Source: Photobacterium rosenbergii
GTDB lineage: Bacteria > Pseudomonadota > Gammaproteobacteria > Enterobacterales > Vibrionaceae
DNA length: 64,000 nt
Reading direction: 5' to 3'
Assembly (NCBI RefSeq): GCF_003026455.1
Contig: NZ_PYMB01000004.1
Location: 182,444-246,443 of the forward strand
In this document: positions 44,977-57,896 of the stretch, piece by piece
Position numbering within the stretch: position 1 is the first letter of the stretch
Layout: the number at the start of each line of letters is the position of its first letter
The notes under the pieces: model-generated
Seen by the model: only the letters and a program-made list of their open reading frames with translations
Told to the model about the DNA's origin: nothing
Databases searched by the model: none
Program-made: the position numbers and the translations under genes

Positions 44977-44999
44977 AAGCGCCGAAAGGCGCTTTTTTT
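44977..44999 (+). terminator. Terminator of the 57-residue gene
   Basis: AAGCGCC GAAA GGCGCTT followed by six T, three bases after the stop codon. Confidence 0.93.
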
Positions 45000-45401
45000 A
45001 TGGCTGAAAGTCATGTTTTTGCATTAATGTTATTGACATATTGGGGTAATGTAAAAAATAAAAGATATTTCTGCTGTATATTTATTCAATCTTACAATTA
45101 TTTATTCAAATTTTACTTTTTTTTGGCTTATTTGGCGGATTTTTCTCTGGATGTTGGATTTTGTGATAGATCTGGCTGCAACAATTATGTCACCTAGTGG
45201 GTTGTGCTGGTGGCATATTGATTATTAAGAATTATGTCGGTTTTTGTAATCAAAATGTGGCAAATTACTTCAATGCCTGATAATGTTTTGACCAATTCTT
45301 CGGTTTGCTTTGTATTGTTTAGGATTAACGATACAAATATTGTGAGATGGCACCGACTGGAGAACGCAAGGACGTATTTAACGATGTATTGGAGCTAATG
45401 C
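45000..45401. other. AT-rich region upstream of oppA
   Basis: 402 bases with no supportable gene; AT-rich with T runs around 45110-45130. It must hold the opp promoter and probably a long 5' leader. No small RNA or attenuator is recognised. Confidence 0.5.
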
Positions 45402-47033
45402 ATGTATAAGAATAAAATTACCCAGGCGATTCTTCTGGGTGCTGGTATGGCTGTAGCAGCCACTTCTTTCTCCACTATTGCTGCTGACGTACCGGAAGGG
45501 GTAAAACTTGCTGCCAAGCAGGAGTTGGTTCGTGGTAACGGTACTGAAGTTGCTTCTCTTGACCCACATAAAACGGAAGGTGTGCCAGAGTCACACGTTA
45601 TCCGTGACCTTCTAGAAGGCCTAGTCAACCAAGACGAGAACGGTAACACTGTCCCTGGTGTTGCAGAGTCTTGGGAAACCACTGACAACCGCTCATTCAC
45701 ATTCCACCTGCGCAAAGATGCAAAATGGTCTAACGGCGATCCTGTAACTGCACACGACTTTGTGTACAGCTTCAAGCGTGCTGTCGACCCTGCAACAGCA
45801 TCTCCTTACTCATGGTACCTAGAAATGACTACCATGAAGAACGCAGATGAAATCATCGCGGGTAAAGCAGACAAAGAAACACTGGGTGTCTCTGCAAAAG
45901 ATGACTACACACTGGTTATCGAGCTAGAGCAGGCAGTACCATACTTCGTTAAGATGATGGGCCACACCACAGTTAAACCAGTTAACCGCAAGGTTGTTGA
46001 GAAGTTCGGTGATAACTGGACTAAACCAGAGAACTTCGTTGGTAACGGTGCTTACACCCTAGACAACTGGGTAGTGAACGAGCGTATCGTGCTTACTCGT
46101 AACGAGAACTACTGGGATAACGACAATACGGTTATCAACAAGGTTACGTTCCTGCCAATCGAAAACCAAGTTGCTGAAATGAACCGCTTCCTAGCGGGCG
46201 AAATCGACATCACCAACGAACTGCCAAACGAGCACTTCCGCCGTCTACAGAGCCAGCACGCTGATTCCGTGTCTATTTCAGGTAACCTGTGTTCTTACTA
46301 CTACGGTTTCAACAACCAAAAAGCACCGTTTGACGATGTGCGTGTCCGTAAGGCCCTGTCTTACGCGATTGACCGTGATGTCGTGACTAAAGCGCTGCTT
46401 GGCCAAGGCCAGAAATCAGGTTACTTCCTGACGCCAGAAATCACTGCTAACTTCAACCCTGTTACGCCTGAGTACGGTCAGATGACCCAGAAAGAACGTA
46501 ACGAGAAAGCGAAAGAGTTACTAGAAGAAGCAGGCTTTGGCCCAGGTAACCCACTGAACTTCACTCTGCTTTACAACACATCTGAAAACCACAAGAAGAT
46601 CGCGGTAGCTATCGCTTCTATGTGGAAGAAGAACCTGAACGTAACAGCAAACCTGGAGAACCAGGAGTGGAAGACTTACCTAGATACACGTCGTCAAGGT
46701 AACTTCGATGTAACGCGTGCAGGTTGGTGTGGTGACTACAACGAAGCATCTAGCTTCCTGTCACTAATGCAGAGCAACAACAGTTCTAACGACCCTAAAT
46801 ACAACAGCAAAGCATATGATGCAATCATGGCGAAAGCACTGGAGTCGACTTCAGATGCTGAGCGTGAGCAGCTATACATCCAGGCTGAAAAACAGCTAGC
46901 GGAAGATATGCCAATTGCTCCTATCTACCAATACGTGAAAGCGCGTCTGGTTAACCCACAAGTGGGTGGCTACCCTGCGAACAACGCAGAAGACAAGCTC
47001 TTCACCAAAGATATGTACATCATTGCTGAATAA
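45402..47033 (+). CDS. oppA: Oligopeptide ABC transporter, periplasmic binding protein
   Basis: A 543-residue peptide-binding protein; signal peptide about 1-28 (ending FSTIAA). The family-5 signature is near the N-terminus: LDPHKTEGVPESHVIRDLLEGLV, with WSNGDPVTAHDFVYSFKRAVDP following. It binds peptides of two to five residues regardless of side chain and delivers them to OppBCDF. GGAG precedes the ATG. Codon use is strongly biased (CTG, GGT, AAC), as expected of an abundant protein. First gene of oppABCDF, all on the plus strand. Confidence 0.96.
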   Translation: MYKNKITQAILLGAGMAVAATSFSTIAADVPEGVKLAAKQELVRGNGTEVASLDPHKTEGVPESHVIRDLLEGLVNQDENGNTVPGVAESWETTDNRSFTFHLRKDAKWSNGDPVTAHDFVYSFKRAVDPATASPYSWYLEMTTMKNADEIIAGKADKETLGVSAKDDYTLVIELEQAVPYFVKMMGHTTVKPVNRKVVEKFGDNWTKPENFVGNGAYTLDNWVVNERIVLTRNENYWDNDNTVINKVTFLPIENQVAEMNRFLAGEIDITNELPNEHFRRLQSQHADSVSISGNLCSYYYGFNNQKAPFDDVRVRKALSYAIDRDVVTKALLGQGQKSGYFLTPEITANFNPVTPEYGQMTQKERNEKAKELLEEAGFGPGNPLNFTLLYNTSENHKKIAVAIASMWKKNLNVTANLENQEWKTYLDTRRQGNFDVTRAGWCGDYNEASSFLSLMQSNNSSNDPKYNSKAYDAIMAKALESTSDAEREQLYIQAEKQLAEDMPIAPIYQYVKARLVNPQVGGYPANNAEDKLFTKDMYIIAE

Positions 47034-47149
47034 TAACCAGCAAGAAGCATGATAATAAGCGCTGCTCTCAGGACGGGAGCAGTGCCCTTTCTGGTATTTC
47101 ACGCCAGTAAATTTTCGACTGTCACAGACTAAATAGAACGGTGGAGTTT

Positions 47150-48070
47150 ATGATTAAATTCATCGCAAAACGGATTTTTGAAGCAATACCAACCCTGTTG
47201 GTGCTAATCACAATTTCCTTTTTCCTGATGCGCTTTGCACCAGGTAACCCATTTTCCAGCGAGCGTCCGCTTCCTCCGGAAGTCATGGCGAACATCGAAG
47301 CCAAGTATGGCCTAGATAAGCCTGTATTCGAGCAATACACCACGTACCTTGGCAACATCGTACAGGGTGATTTTGGTCCTTCATTCAAGTACAAAGATTT
47401 CACTGTTAACGAGTTGGTGTCCAAAGCCTTGCCTGTTTCGGCGAAAATCGGTTTCTTTGCCTTTATTTTTGCATTGGTGATGGGGGTCACCGTCGGTACC
47501 ATTGCCGCCTTGAAGCAAAACAGTTGGATAGACTACTGCATAATGTCGACGGCCATGGCCGGGGTGGTAATGCCGTCGTTTATACTCGCCCCGGTACTTA
47601 TCTACATCTTCTCTATTAACTTGGGTTGGCTTCCAGCTGGTGGCTGGAACGATGGCGGCCTGAAGTTCATGCTGTTGCCAATGATGGGTATGTCACTGCT
47701 TTACGTGGCAACGTTTGCCCGTATTACCCGTGGTAGCATGATTGAAACCCTCAACAGTAACTTCATCCGCACCGCTCGTGCCAAGGGCCTGAGCTACGGC
47801 TATATCATTATTAAGCATGCACTTAAGCCTGCACTGCTGCCAGTTGTCTCCTACATGGGCCCGGCTTTCGTCGGTATCATCACGGGTTCGGTAGTTATCG
47901 AAACAATTTTCGGCCTACCGGGTATCGGTAAGCTGTTCGTTAACGCTGCCTTTAACCGTGATTACTCTCTAGTACTGGGTATCACTATCCTGATTGGTTC
48001 ATTGACCATTATCTTCAACGCCATTGTCGACATTGTTCTGGCGTACATTGACCCGAAAATCCGTTACTAA
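47150..48070 (+). CDS. oppB: Oligopeptide ABC transporter permease OppB
   Basis: A 306-residue inner-membrane protein with six helices, the same length as E. coli OppB. MIKFIAKRIFEAIPTLLVLITISFFLMRFAPGNPF is the typical start; the EAA loop is IRTARAKGLSYGYIIIKHALKPALLP. I use the ATG after GGTGGAG, not the GTG nine bases earlier. A 116-base gap follows oppA, which may allow oppA to be made in excess. Confidence 0.95.
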   Translation: MIKFIAKRIFEAIPTLLVLITISFFLMRFAPGNPFSSERPLPPEVMANIEAKYGLDKPVFEQYTTYLGNIVQGDFGPSFKYKDFTVNELVSKALPVSAKIGFFAFIFALVMGVTVGTIAALKQNSWIDYCIMSTAMAGVVMPSFILAPVLIYIFSINLGWLPAGGWNDGGLKFMLLPMMGMSLLYVATFARITRGSMIETLNSNFIRTARAKGLSYGYIIIKHALKPALLPVVSYMGPAFVGIITGSVVIETIFGLPGIGKLFVNAAFNRDYSLVLGITILIGSLTIIFNAIVDIVLAYIDPKIRY

Positions 48071-48082
48071 GGAGCCCAACCG

Positions 48083-48997
48083 ATGATGCTGACTAAAAAA
48101 GAAAATGTAGACGCGGTTGAGAAATTCTCCGAGCAATTGGAAATTGAAGGCCGTAGTTTGTGGCAGGATGCCCGTATCCGCTTTATGCGAAACAAGGCTG
48201 CAATGGTGAGTTTGACGATCCTTTGCTTGATCACCTTGGCGGTTATCTTTGGCCCAATGTTCAGTAATTATGCATTCGATGATACCGACTGGTATGCATT
48301 GCACGCCGCACCAAGCTTTGGCCCGGAAGGCCACTTCTTTGGTACAGACAGCCTTGGCCGTGACTTGTTCACCCGTACCTTGGTTGGTGGCCGTATTTCC
48401 TTGATGGTAGGGATCATGGGCGCACTGGTAGCGGTTTTGATCGGTACGCTTTACGGTGCAACCTCTGGCTTTATTGGTGGCCGTACCGACCGTGTGATGA
48501 TGCGTATTCTGGAAATCCTATACTCGATCCCGTTCATGTTCTTCGTGATCGTACTGGTTACTTTCTTCGGCCGTAACATCATGCTGATTTTCGTAGCGAT
48601 TGGTGCGATTTCTTGGCTGGATATGGCGCGTATCGTACGTGGTCAAACCCTGTCATTGCGTAGTAAAGAGTTTATCGAAGCGGCACGTGTATCTGGCGTG
48701 AGCCAGTGGCGTATTATTACTCGCCATATTGTACCGAACGTTCTGGGTATCGTAGCGGTTTATTCAACCTTGTTAGTGCCATCTATGATCCTGACAGAAT
48801 CATTCTTGAGCTTCTTAGGCTTGGGTGTTCAGGAGCCAATGACCAGCTGGGGCGCGTTGCTTCAGGAAGGTTCACAAACGATGGAAGTCGCCATTTGGCA
48901 GCTGATGTTCCCAGCAGCATTCATGGTGGTTACGCTGTTCTGCTTTAACTATGTGGGTGACGGTTTGCGTGACGCACTGGATCCAAAAGACAGATAA
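48083..48997 (+). CDS. oppC: Oligopeptide ABC transporter permease OppC
   Basis: A 304-residue inner-membrane permease that pairs with OppB. The N-terminal cytoplasmic arm ends at the first helix (AMVSLTILCLITLAVIFGPM); DSLGRDLFTRTLVGGRISL and the EAA loop FIEAARVSGVSQWRIITRHIVPNVLG are family signatures. AAGGAG lies before the ATG. Two adjacent ATGs make the start ambiguous by one codon. It follows oppB by 12 bases. Confidence 0.95.
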   Translation: MMLTKKENVDAVEKFSEQLEIEGRSLWQDARIRFMRNKAAMVSLTILCLITLAVIFGPMFSNYAFDDTDWYALHAAPSFGPEGHFFGTDSLGRDLFTRTLVGGRISLMVGIMGALVAVLIGTLYGATSGFIGGRTDRVMMRILEILYSIPFMFFVIVLVTFFGRNIMLIFVAIGAISWLDMARIVRGQTLSLRSKEFIEAARVSGVSQWRIITRHIVPNVLGIVAVYSTLLVPSMILTESFLSFLGLGVQEPMTSWGALLQEGSQTMEVAIWQLMFPAAFMVVTLFCFNYVGDGLRDALDPKDR

Positions 48998-49067
48998 CAA
49001 GAAGACCTGGCCTACCGCCACGGAAGCAGGCGGTAGGGCATGGGTAGAAAGATTATAAGGAAATACT

Positions 49068-50033
49068 ATGAGCTTATTAGATGTCAAAGATCTACGCGTA
49101 GAATTTAAAACTCAAGACGGCATTGTCACCGCGGTAAACGATCTAAACTTTTCGCTCAATCAGGGTGAGACCCTGGGTATCGTTGGGGAATCCGGTTCAG
49201 GTAAGAGCCAGACAGTATTCTCCATCATGGGCCTACTGGCTAAAAACGGCATGATCGGCGGCAGTGCTAAATTTGAAGGCCGTGAGATCTTGAACCTGCC
49301 AGAAAAAGAACTTAACCGGATCCGCGCCGAGCAAATCGCGATGATTTTCCAGGATCCGATGACGTCGCTGAACCCGTACATGAAAGTGAGCGATCAGCTG
49401 ATGGAAGTGCTGATGCTACACAAAGGTATGGGCAAGGCAGAAGCATTCGAAGAAAGTGTGCGCATGCTGGAAGCGGTTAAAATCCCTGAAGCCCGCAAGC
49501 GTATTACCATGTACCCGCACGAATTTTCGGGCGGTATGCGCCAGCGTGTAATGATTGCTATGGCATTGCTGTGCCGTCCAAAGCTGTTGATTGCTGATGA
49601 GCCAACAACGGCATTGGATGTAACCGTTCAGGCGCAGATCATGGAGTTGCTCAACGAGCTGAAGAATGACTTCAACACCGCGATCATTATGATCACCCAC
49701 GATCTTGGTGTGGTTGCCGGTAGCTGTGACAAGGTACTGGTTATGTATGCTGGCCGTACCATGGAATACGGCAAGATTAATGAGATCTTCTACAAACCAT
49801 CGCACCCGTATACCGAAGGTTTGCTCAAAGCTATTCCTCGCCTTGATACTGAGGGCGAAGAACTACCAACGATCCCTGGAAACCCACCGAACCTACTGAG
49901 TTTGCCTGTCGGCTGTCCTTACCAGGAACGATGCCATCGTGTATCTAGCCGTTGTTCGCAAGAAGCGCCTCAATTGAAGGCATTTACTGAAGGTCGCTTA
50001 CGCGCGTGTTTTTCTGATGTGGGGACGTGGTAA
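49068..50033 (+). CDS. oppD: Oligopeptide ABC transporter ATP-binding protein OppD
   Basis: A 321-residue ATPase. Walker A GESGSGKSQ, Q-loop IFQDPMTSLNP, signature FSGGMRQRV, Walker B LLIADEPTTALD and switch THDLGV are present. The C-terminal oligopeptide-transporter extension has the Cys cluster CPYQERCHRVSSRC with a later Cys, as in the peptide-transporter ATPases that carry an iron-sulfur site. It forms a heterodimer with OppF. Seventy bases separate it from oppC. Confidence 0.95.
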   Translation: MSLLDVKDLRVEFKTQDGIVTAVNDLNFSLNQGETLGIVGESGSGKSQTVFSIMGLLAKNGMIGGSAKFEGREILNLPEKELNRIRAEQIAMIFQDPMTSLNPYMKVSDQLMEVLMLHKGMGKAEAFEESVRMLEAVKIPEARKRITMYPHEFSGGMRQRVMIAMALLCRPKLLIADEPTTALDVTVQAQIMELLNELKNDFNTAIIMITHDLGVVAGSCDKVLVMYAGRTMEYGKINEIFYKPSHPYTEGLLKAIPRLDTEGEELPTIPGNPPNLLSLPVGCPYQERCHRVSSRCSQEAPQLKAFTEGRLRACFSDVGTW

Positions 50034-51022
50034 TGGAAGCTCAAAAGAAAGTATTACTTGATATTCATGATCTGAAGGTTCACTTCAGTATTGCCCAGAA
50101 ATCAGCATGGCCGTGGACCAAGCCACTAAGCCTTAAAGCCGTTGATGGTGTTGATATTCGCCTATATGAAGGTGAAACACTGGGTGTGGTGGGTGAATCA
50201 GGTTGTGGTAAATCAACCTTCGCCCGTGCGGTTATTGGGCTGGTTGAAGCAACTGACGGTAATGTGGTTTGGCTAGGTCAGGATCTGACTAAGCTGGATC
50301 ACAAAGAGATGCGTGAAAAGCGCAAAGACATCCAGATGATTTTCCAGGACCCGCTGGCGTCATTGAATCCACGTATGACCGTTGGTGAAATCATCGCAGA
50401 GCCATTGAAAGCCTACTACCCTGAGCTTTCGGCTGATGATGTGAAACAGCAAGTTAAGGCCATGATGGCAAAAGTGGGTTTGCTCCCTAACGTTATCAAC
50501 CGCTACCCACACGAATTTTCGGGTGGTCAGTGTCAGCGTATCGGTATTGCCCGTGCCTTGATCCTAAAACCTAAAATGATCATCTGTGATGAGCCGGTAT
50601 CGGCTTTGGATGTATCGATCCAGGCTCAGGTTGTTAACCTGCTTAAATCGCTGCAGACAGAAATGGGCTTGAGCCTGATCTTCATTGCCCATGACTTGTC
50701 GGTAGTAAAACACATTTCAGACCGTGTACTGGTGATGTATCTAGGTAATGCGGTAGAAATGGGCGAGGCTGACGCACTATTTAGTGAACCTAAGCACCCT
50801 TACACTAAGGCATTGATGTCGGCTGTTCCTATCCCTGATCCGGATCTGGAGCGCAGCAAGCATATTGAGTTGCTAGAAGGGGATCTACCTTCACCGATGA
50901 ATCCGCCTTCAGGTTGTGTATTCCGTACTCGCTGTCCGGTTGCAACAGATGAATGTGCAAGTAAAAAGCCGTCATTGCAAGGTGGCGATGTTCATGCAGT
51001 TTCCTGTTTGAACGTTCAATAA
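50033..51022 (+). CDS. oppF: Oligopeptide ABC transporter ATP-binding protein OppF
   Basis: A 329-residue ATPase, partner of OppD. Walker A GESGCGKST, Q-loop IFQDPLASLNP, signature FSGGQCQRI, Walker B IICDEPVSALD and switch AHDLSV are present, plus the C-terminal CVFRTRCPVATDEC cluster segment. Its ATG overlaps the oppD stop (TAATG), so I prefer it to the GTG six bases upstream. Last gene of the operon. Confidence 0.95.
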   Translation: MEAQKKVLLDIHDLKVHFSIAQKSAWPWTKPLSLKAVDGVDIRLYEGETLGVVGESGCGKSTFARAVIGLVEATDGNVVWLGQDLTKLDHKEMREKRKDIQMIFQDPLASLNPRMTVGEIIAEPLKAYYPELSADDVKQQVKAMMAKVGLLPNVINRYPHEFSGGQCQRIGIARALILKPKMIICDEPVSALDVSIQAQVVNLLKSLQTEMGLSLIFIAHDLSVVKHISDRVLVMYLGNAVEMGEADALFSEPKHPYTKALMSAVPIPDPDLERSKHIELLEGDLPSPMNPPSGCVFRTRCPVATDECASKKPSLQGGDVHAVSCLNVQ

Positions 51023-51044
51023 TTCAAGCCTGTGACAGGCTTTG

Positions 51045-51073
51045 GGCGCGGTGTAAAAACCGCGCCTTTTTTG
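51045..51073 (+). terminator. Terminator of the opp operon
   Basis: GGCGCGGT-N6-ACCGCGCC followed by six T; a smaller hairpin AAGCCTG TGA CAGGCTT lies just before it. Confidence 0.92.
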
Positions 51074-51233
51074 TTTATAAAATAGTAAAAAACTCAATAA
51101 ATTTAATGGATTATACTATTGATGGTTATGTTAACTACATGCCACAATAAGCAAAATTCAGCGATTGGTCCACGGCTGGACACGTTGCATTTCATGCCAT
51201 TTTCGAAAATGTAGTAGTAACAAGGATTGTTGT

Positions 51234-53345
51234 ATGCGGTCATTATCCGTCAAATGGAAAATAGCCCTGATGGCCGGGCTAGGGCTACTGGCGACAGTAG
51301 TCGTATTAACAGGCCTGTCTTTTTATTTTGCCTCCCAGAATCAACAACTCGTTAGCGAGCAGGTTTATTCCACTCTTAGAGAAAAATCTCAACTCGTTGT
51401 CCAGGCCCAAGCTGAAAAGCAGAGCACCACAGTGCAGCAGTACCTTGATGAGGCGACTCACCGTGCCGAAATGCTGGCCCAGAGTGTACTGTTCCTAAAA
51501 TTCAATGCTGAAGAGAATTACACTAATAGCTCGGAGTTGCGTGGATCTATTAGCGAGTTATTGCGACGCACCGTCAATGAATTCGAGAATATTCACGGTG
51601 CCTTTGTGGTGTTCAATCCCGATGCCCTAGACGGTGAAGACGGTAACTACGCCGGGGCCGATTATGTCGGCGCCAACGAACTGGGACGCTTTGCCCCTTA
51701 TTGGGCGAAATCGCCTTCTGGCGAAGCCGAGCAGTTTATCTATACGGAGCAACAATTACTTACTAGCCAGGCGGTGTGGGCGCAGTGCATCAATAACCAA
51801 GCAAGTATGTGTGTGTCGGATCCGTTGATGGCAGGGTTTGGGCAACAAGCCCCTGTAGTCAGTACCATTACAGTTCCGCTCGTTATTGATGGCGAGGCTG
51901 TCGGGGTAATGGGCATTGATATCCAGCTTTCTCCACTACAACCATTAATTCAATCAGTAGACCAAGCATTGTTTGACAGTGCTGGCAATGTCAGCCTTAT
52001 TAGCCAGAACGGTACAATCGTGGCTTGGGACCAGTTGCAGAGCCGAATCGGTCAGGTCTTTAATCAGGCGGACGGGTTGCCAGCAGATCTATCGCGTTGG
52101 CTGCAGGGTGGTGAAGAGCAAGTGCTTTGGACCAATGACCAACAGTCGCTACATGCCTATACACCGGTTCAGCTCGGGCAGGTGAACTGGGGAGTCGTTA
52201 TCCAATTGCCGGTGGAGCGGGTATTGGCAGAGGCTATCGCCTTGGACTTAGCGATTACCCAGCAGCGTGACCAATCTACATGGGTCCAATTGGTAACCAG
52301 CTTGGTGGTTGCTATATCGGGTTTGTTGGTGGTTGTGCTTGCCGCATCTCGTTTGGTTGCCCCAATACGCCATGTTGCTGAAAGACTTGAAGATATTGCA
52401 ACGGGGGAAGGGGATTTAACCCAGCGTTTGCATGTTGCACAAAATGATGAGGTGGGCCAACTGGCTCTTTGGTTCAACCGCTTCTTGGATAAGCTCCAAG
52501 CCACTATTGGTGATGTTGTGGTCGCAGTAAACGATGTGGGTACTACGTCTAGGCAAGCGGCTGAAGTCGCTAACCATACCCGGGATGGCAGCCAGGCCCA
52601 GTTCCGTGAAGTGGATATGGTGGCAACCGCATCGGAAGAGTTAGCACAGACGGCCGAGCAAGTTGTGGGTTATACCGAAACCGCTGTTGTTGCAGCGGGC
52701 CAGGCAGATAGCGCAGTGCGTGATGGTCACGGTGTGATCAAGCAATCAGCAGTTTCTATGGATAGCTTGGTAAACAGGATGGAGAATGCCGTGCCTGTTG
52801 CCAAGGAGCTTGAAACCAATAGTGAAGATATCAATCAAATCCTTCAGGTGATTGAAGGGATCTCAGAGCAAACAAACCTGTTGGCTTTGAATGCCGCGAT
52901 TGAAGCTGCCCGGGCCGGTGAGCAAGGGCGTGGTTTTGCGGTTGTTGCTGATGAGGTTCGCCAACTTGCCAGCCGGACCCATGATTCGGTTGGGCAGATC
53001 CGTACAGTGATTGAAGTTTTACAACAAGGTACCCGCGATGTTGTGGTTGCCATTGAAGAGGGCAACCAGTTAGCGGGAGAGACGTCCTCTCAAGTTGGCC
53101 AGGCGGTAGTCAGCCTTGGTCAAATTACAGAGGCAGTAGCCTCTATCCAGTCGATGAATGAGCAAATTATGCATGCGGCGCAGGAACAGCAAGCGGTATC
53201 GGCTGAAGTGAACCGTAATGTATCGAATATCCGGGGCTTGAGTGAGAATATCCTTGAGCAAGCCGAGAAATCAGCTGGTATCGGTGAACGACTGGCAGAG
53301 TTGTCCAAACACCAGCAATCGCTGGCGGGCCAGTTCAAGGTATAG
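51234..53345 (+). CDS. Methyl-accepting chemotaxis protein with periplasmic Cache-type sensor
   Basis: A 703-residue transmembrane chemoreceptor. TM1 is about 10-32; the periplasmic part (about 35-345) looks like a double Cache domain ([49 protein letters not shown]); TM2 is about 348-372; HAMP follows ([22 protein letters not shown]). The signalling hairpin tip [31 protein letters not shown] is at about 545-575. It tells CheA/CheW about an unknown ligand; Cache sensors often bind amino acids or organic acids. No C-terminal CheR-binding pentapeptide. AAGGA precedes the chosen ATG; the longer frame lacks a family N-terminus. Confidence 0.94.
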   Translation: MRSLSVKWKIALMAGLGLLATVVVLTGLSFYFASQNQQLVSEQVYSTLREKSQLVVQAQAEKQSTTVQQYLDEATHRAEMLAQSVLFLKFNAEENYTNSSELRGSISELLRRTVNEFENIHGAFVVFNPDALDGEDGNYAGADYVGANELGRFAPYWAKSPSGEAEQFIYTEQQLLTSQAVWAQCINNQASMCVSDPLMAGFGQQAPVVSTITVPLVIDGEAVGVMGIDIQLSPLQPLIQSVDQALFDSAGNVSLISQNGTIVAWDQLQSRIGQVFNQADGLPADLSRWLQGGEEQVLWTNDQQSLHAYTPVQLGQVNWGVVIQLPVERVLAEAIALDLAITQQRDQSTWVQLVTSLVVAISGLLVVVLAASRLVAPIRHVAERLEDIATGEGDLTQRLHVAQNDEVGQLALWFNRFLDKLQATIGDVVVAVNDVGTTSRQAAEVANHTRDGSQAQFREVDMVATASEELAQTAEQVVGYTETAVVAAGQADSAVRDGHGVIKQSAVSMDSLVNRMENAVPVAKELETNSEDINQILQVIEGISEQTNLLALNAAIEAARAGEQGRGFAVVADEVRQLASRTHDSVGQIRTVIEVLQQGTRDVVVAIEEGNQLAGETSSQVGQAVVSLGQITEAVASIQSMNEQIMHAAQEQQAVSAEVNRNVSNIRGLSENILEQAEKSAGIGERLAELSKHQQSLAGQFKV

Positions 53346-53619
53346 TCAATGTGCCGCCTCTCAAAGAATAGCGTTTATTGATAGGCGGTTTTTATTCGAA
53401 CCGCTTCTATTAGCCCTCCAATCATATTAGATAGGGTATGGCTATATTAAATTGCTTTGTTGTCTGCCATAAATTGCCGGTGCTACTCATTAGGTAAACG
53501 CCGGAGGCATTTGGGTGTAGCGGGGCTGATTTCGTGAGACACATCTTAATTTACATGCTTTTAAAGTGATAGGTTGAAAATTCAATCTGTTACAACTAGT
53601 AAATGATAAGAGAATTTAG

Positions 53620-53973
53620 ATGAAACCTGCGCCTATTAAAGACTTAATCACGTTTGATGACTTTGAAAAACTGGATATCCGAGTTGGCACTATCACCTCT
53701 GTTGCGGAAGTTGAAAAGTCCAAAAAATTAATGAAGCTGACGGTCGATTTTGGCGATCATGTCCGCACTATCCTTGCCGGGATAAAGCAAGAGCGTGAAA
53801 ACCCGTATGAGATTGAAGGCAAGCAGGCATTATTCGTGGTAAACCTTCCGGAGCAAAAGATGGCCGGCGAGGTTTCACAGGGAATGCTCTTTGATATTGG
53901 CTATGCTGATAAGCTAACACCTTGCCTTGCGGTGCCGGAAAGTACTATCCCCAATGGCAGTCGGGCGGGCTAG
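53620..53973 (+). CDS. CsaA-like tRNA-binding-domain protein
   Basis: A 117-residue stand-alone EMAP-II/tRNA-binding OB-fold protein: FEKLDIRVGTITSVAEVEKSKKLMKLTVDFGDHVRTILAGI, then QALFVVNLPEQKMAGEVSQGMLF and a C-terminal VPESTIPNGSRAG. It resembles B. subtilis CsaA, described as a chaperone and tRNA-binding protein; the role in gamma-proteobacteria is not settled. The start has AGAGAA upstream. It is followed 23 bases later by a P-loop kinase gene on the same strand. Confidence 0.88.
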   Translation: MKPAPIKDLITFDDFEKLDIRVGTITSVAEVEKSKKLMKLTVDFGDHVRTILAGIKQERENPYEIEGKQALFVVNLPEQKMAGEVSQGMLFDIGYADKLTPCLAVPESTIPNGSRAG

Positions 53974-53996
53974 GTAGGGTATTAAGAGGGAAAGTA

Positions 53997-54488
53997 ATGA
54001 TAGGAAAACTGGTTTTCTTCTGCGGCAAAATGGGGGCCGGAAAGTCAACGAAATCAAAGCAAGTTGCTATTGATAGAAATGCTGTCTTGATATCAGAAGA
54101 TGAATGGTTGGCTGCGCTTTACCCTGGCAAGATTGCTACGCTCAAGGATTACGTCACTTATTCGAGTTTGTTAAAGCCATTAGTCCGAAAGCATGTACAA
54201 CGTATCTTACTAACAGGTACTAACGTGGTCATGGACTTTCCTGCCAATACGCAAACCCAACGTGCTTGGTTTTCGTCTCTGGTTTTCGAGGTCGGTGCCG
54301 AGCATGAACTCATTTACCTGCAAGTGAGTAACGAGCAATGCCTTAAACAACTCGCACAAAGGCGGATTGAACAGCCAGAGCGAGCGGCATTCGATACCAA
54401 AGAAGTGTTTAACCATATTACCCAGTACTTTGAAGAGCCGAGAAAAGATGAAGGCTTAAACATGATTGTGGTAACGGAGAACACATAG
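53997..54488 (+). CDS. P-loop nucleotide kinase-like (AAA_33) protein
   Basis: A 163-residue protein beginning MIGKLVFFCGKMGAGKST, with Walker A GKMGAGKS at residues 10-17. A second motif NVVMDFPANTQTQRAW and the lid-like QLAQRRIEQPERAAFDTKEVFNHITQYFEEP fit small P-loop kinases related to zeta-toxin and gluconate-kinase folds. The substrate is unknown. AGAGGG lies before the ATG; the longer overlapping frame lacks a family start. Probably cotranscribed with the CsaA-like gene. Confidence 0.82.
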   Translation: MIGKLVFFCGKMGAGKSTKSKQVAIDRNAVLISEDEWLAALYPGKIATLKDYVTYSSLLKPLVRKHVQRILLTGTNVVMDFPANTQTQRAWFSSLVFEVGAEHELIYLQVSNEQCLKQLAQRRIEQPERAAFDTKEVFNHITQYFEEPRKDEGLNMIVVTENT

Positions 54489-54499
54489 GGGCAACAACA

Positions 54500-54531
54500 A
54501 AAAGGCCAGCATGATGCTGGCCTTGTTTTAT
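54500..54531. terminator. Bidirectional terminator, kinase gene / purB
   Basis: AAGGCCAGCAT / ATGCTGGCCTT is a perfect inverted repeat with GTTTTA on plus and TTTTTGTTG on minus, between convergent genes. Confidence 0.88.
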
Positions 54532-54549
54532 ACGGTTATAACCGTGCGA

Positions 54550-55935
<1,386 letters not shown>

Positions 55936-55994
55936 TCAATTAAGGTTTAAACAAGGTGTAACTTTCACCCTTGCAAAAATGGCGCAAGGGGATG

Positions 55995-56020
55995 AAAAAG
56001 TGCCAACCTAAGGCTGGCAC
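55995..56020 (-). terminator. Terminator between hflD and purB
   Basis: On the minus strand GTGCCAGCC TTA GGTTGGCAC followed by five T, 11 bases after the hflD stop. It implies at least partial separation of purB from the upstream genes. Confidence 0.85.
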
Positions 56021-56030
56021 AAAATATTTT

Positions 56031-56648
56031 TTAGCAGCGGGCCAATAGGATTTTCGCCTGTTCGACCATCTGTTTGCGTCCGAAGATCAAATGGCGGCGT
56101 TTGCCACCGACCTGACGCCATAGCACCGCCGAGCGAATCGCGGCGAGAAGTAGAGCACGCACTTTGTGCTGCACACTTTGCTGCTGGAGCTGAGCTGGGG
56201 TACCGGTCACTTGGATACGTGGGCCCAATGGGCTGATGATATCCAGGTAGATACTGGCCAAATTGCTGATCATCTGGTCTTCCAGCAGCTCGAAATGATC
56301 CGTTTGGCGTTGGGCGGTACTGATACGGTCGCCAAGTTGCGCCATGCTGTCACGGCGGCTTGCCAGTTTGCGCTCTAGCGCCATTACACTCACTAGGTAG
56401 CGAGTGATCTCGTTGCCTGACGGTGTATTGTCGATTTCAGCCGCTAGCGCTTCGAGGCCCATTTTCAAGTTGGCTTCGTTACCGAAGATCTCGATGGTGT
56501 TAGACGGATTGGTTGCCATAATGCTGTTCAGGCTGGCTTCCAGTGCGTCATGGTCGCAATGGCCATCTCGGGCAATCTTTTGAACTAGCTTTACGGCCTG
56601 ACAAATACCAGCAAAGGCAATAGTACGGTCATAAACAGTGTTTGCCAC
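56031..56648 (-). CDS. hflD: High-frequency lysogenization protein HflD homologue
   Basis: A 205-residue helical, membrane-associated protein. Conserved blocks are [60 protein letters not shown] and [23 protein letters not shown], aligning with E. coli HflD, which binds phage lambda CII; its normal role is obscure. I choose the GTG start ([14 protein letters not shown]), nine bases after AGGGAG; the upstream TTG is too close to that ribosome-binding site. It lies 14 bases after mnmA. Confidence 0.9.
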   Translation of the reverse strand: MANTVYDRTIAFAGICQAVKLVQKIARDGHCDHDALEASLNSIMATNPSNTIEIFGNEANLKMGLEALAAEIDNTPSGNEITRYLVSVMALERKLASRRDSMAQLGDRISTAQRQTDHFELLEDQMISNLASIYLDIISPLGPRIQVTGTPAQLQQQSVQHKVRALLLAAIRSAVLWRQVGGKRRHLIFGRKQMVEQAKILLARC

Positions 56649-56662
56649 GTGCGTCAACTCCC

Positions 56663-57793
<1,131 letters not shown>

Positions 57794-57896
57794 TTAATAA
57801 AAGTTAAGGGCGCGATTCTAACAGAAACCATCTGGCCGAAACAGAGCGAGAGCGGAATCACACTTTAATAATTTTACCAACGTCATTCTTTCATTT

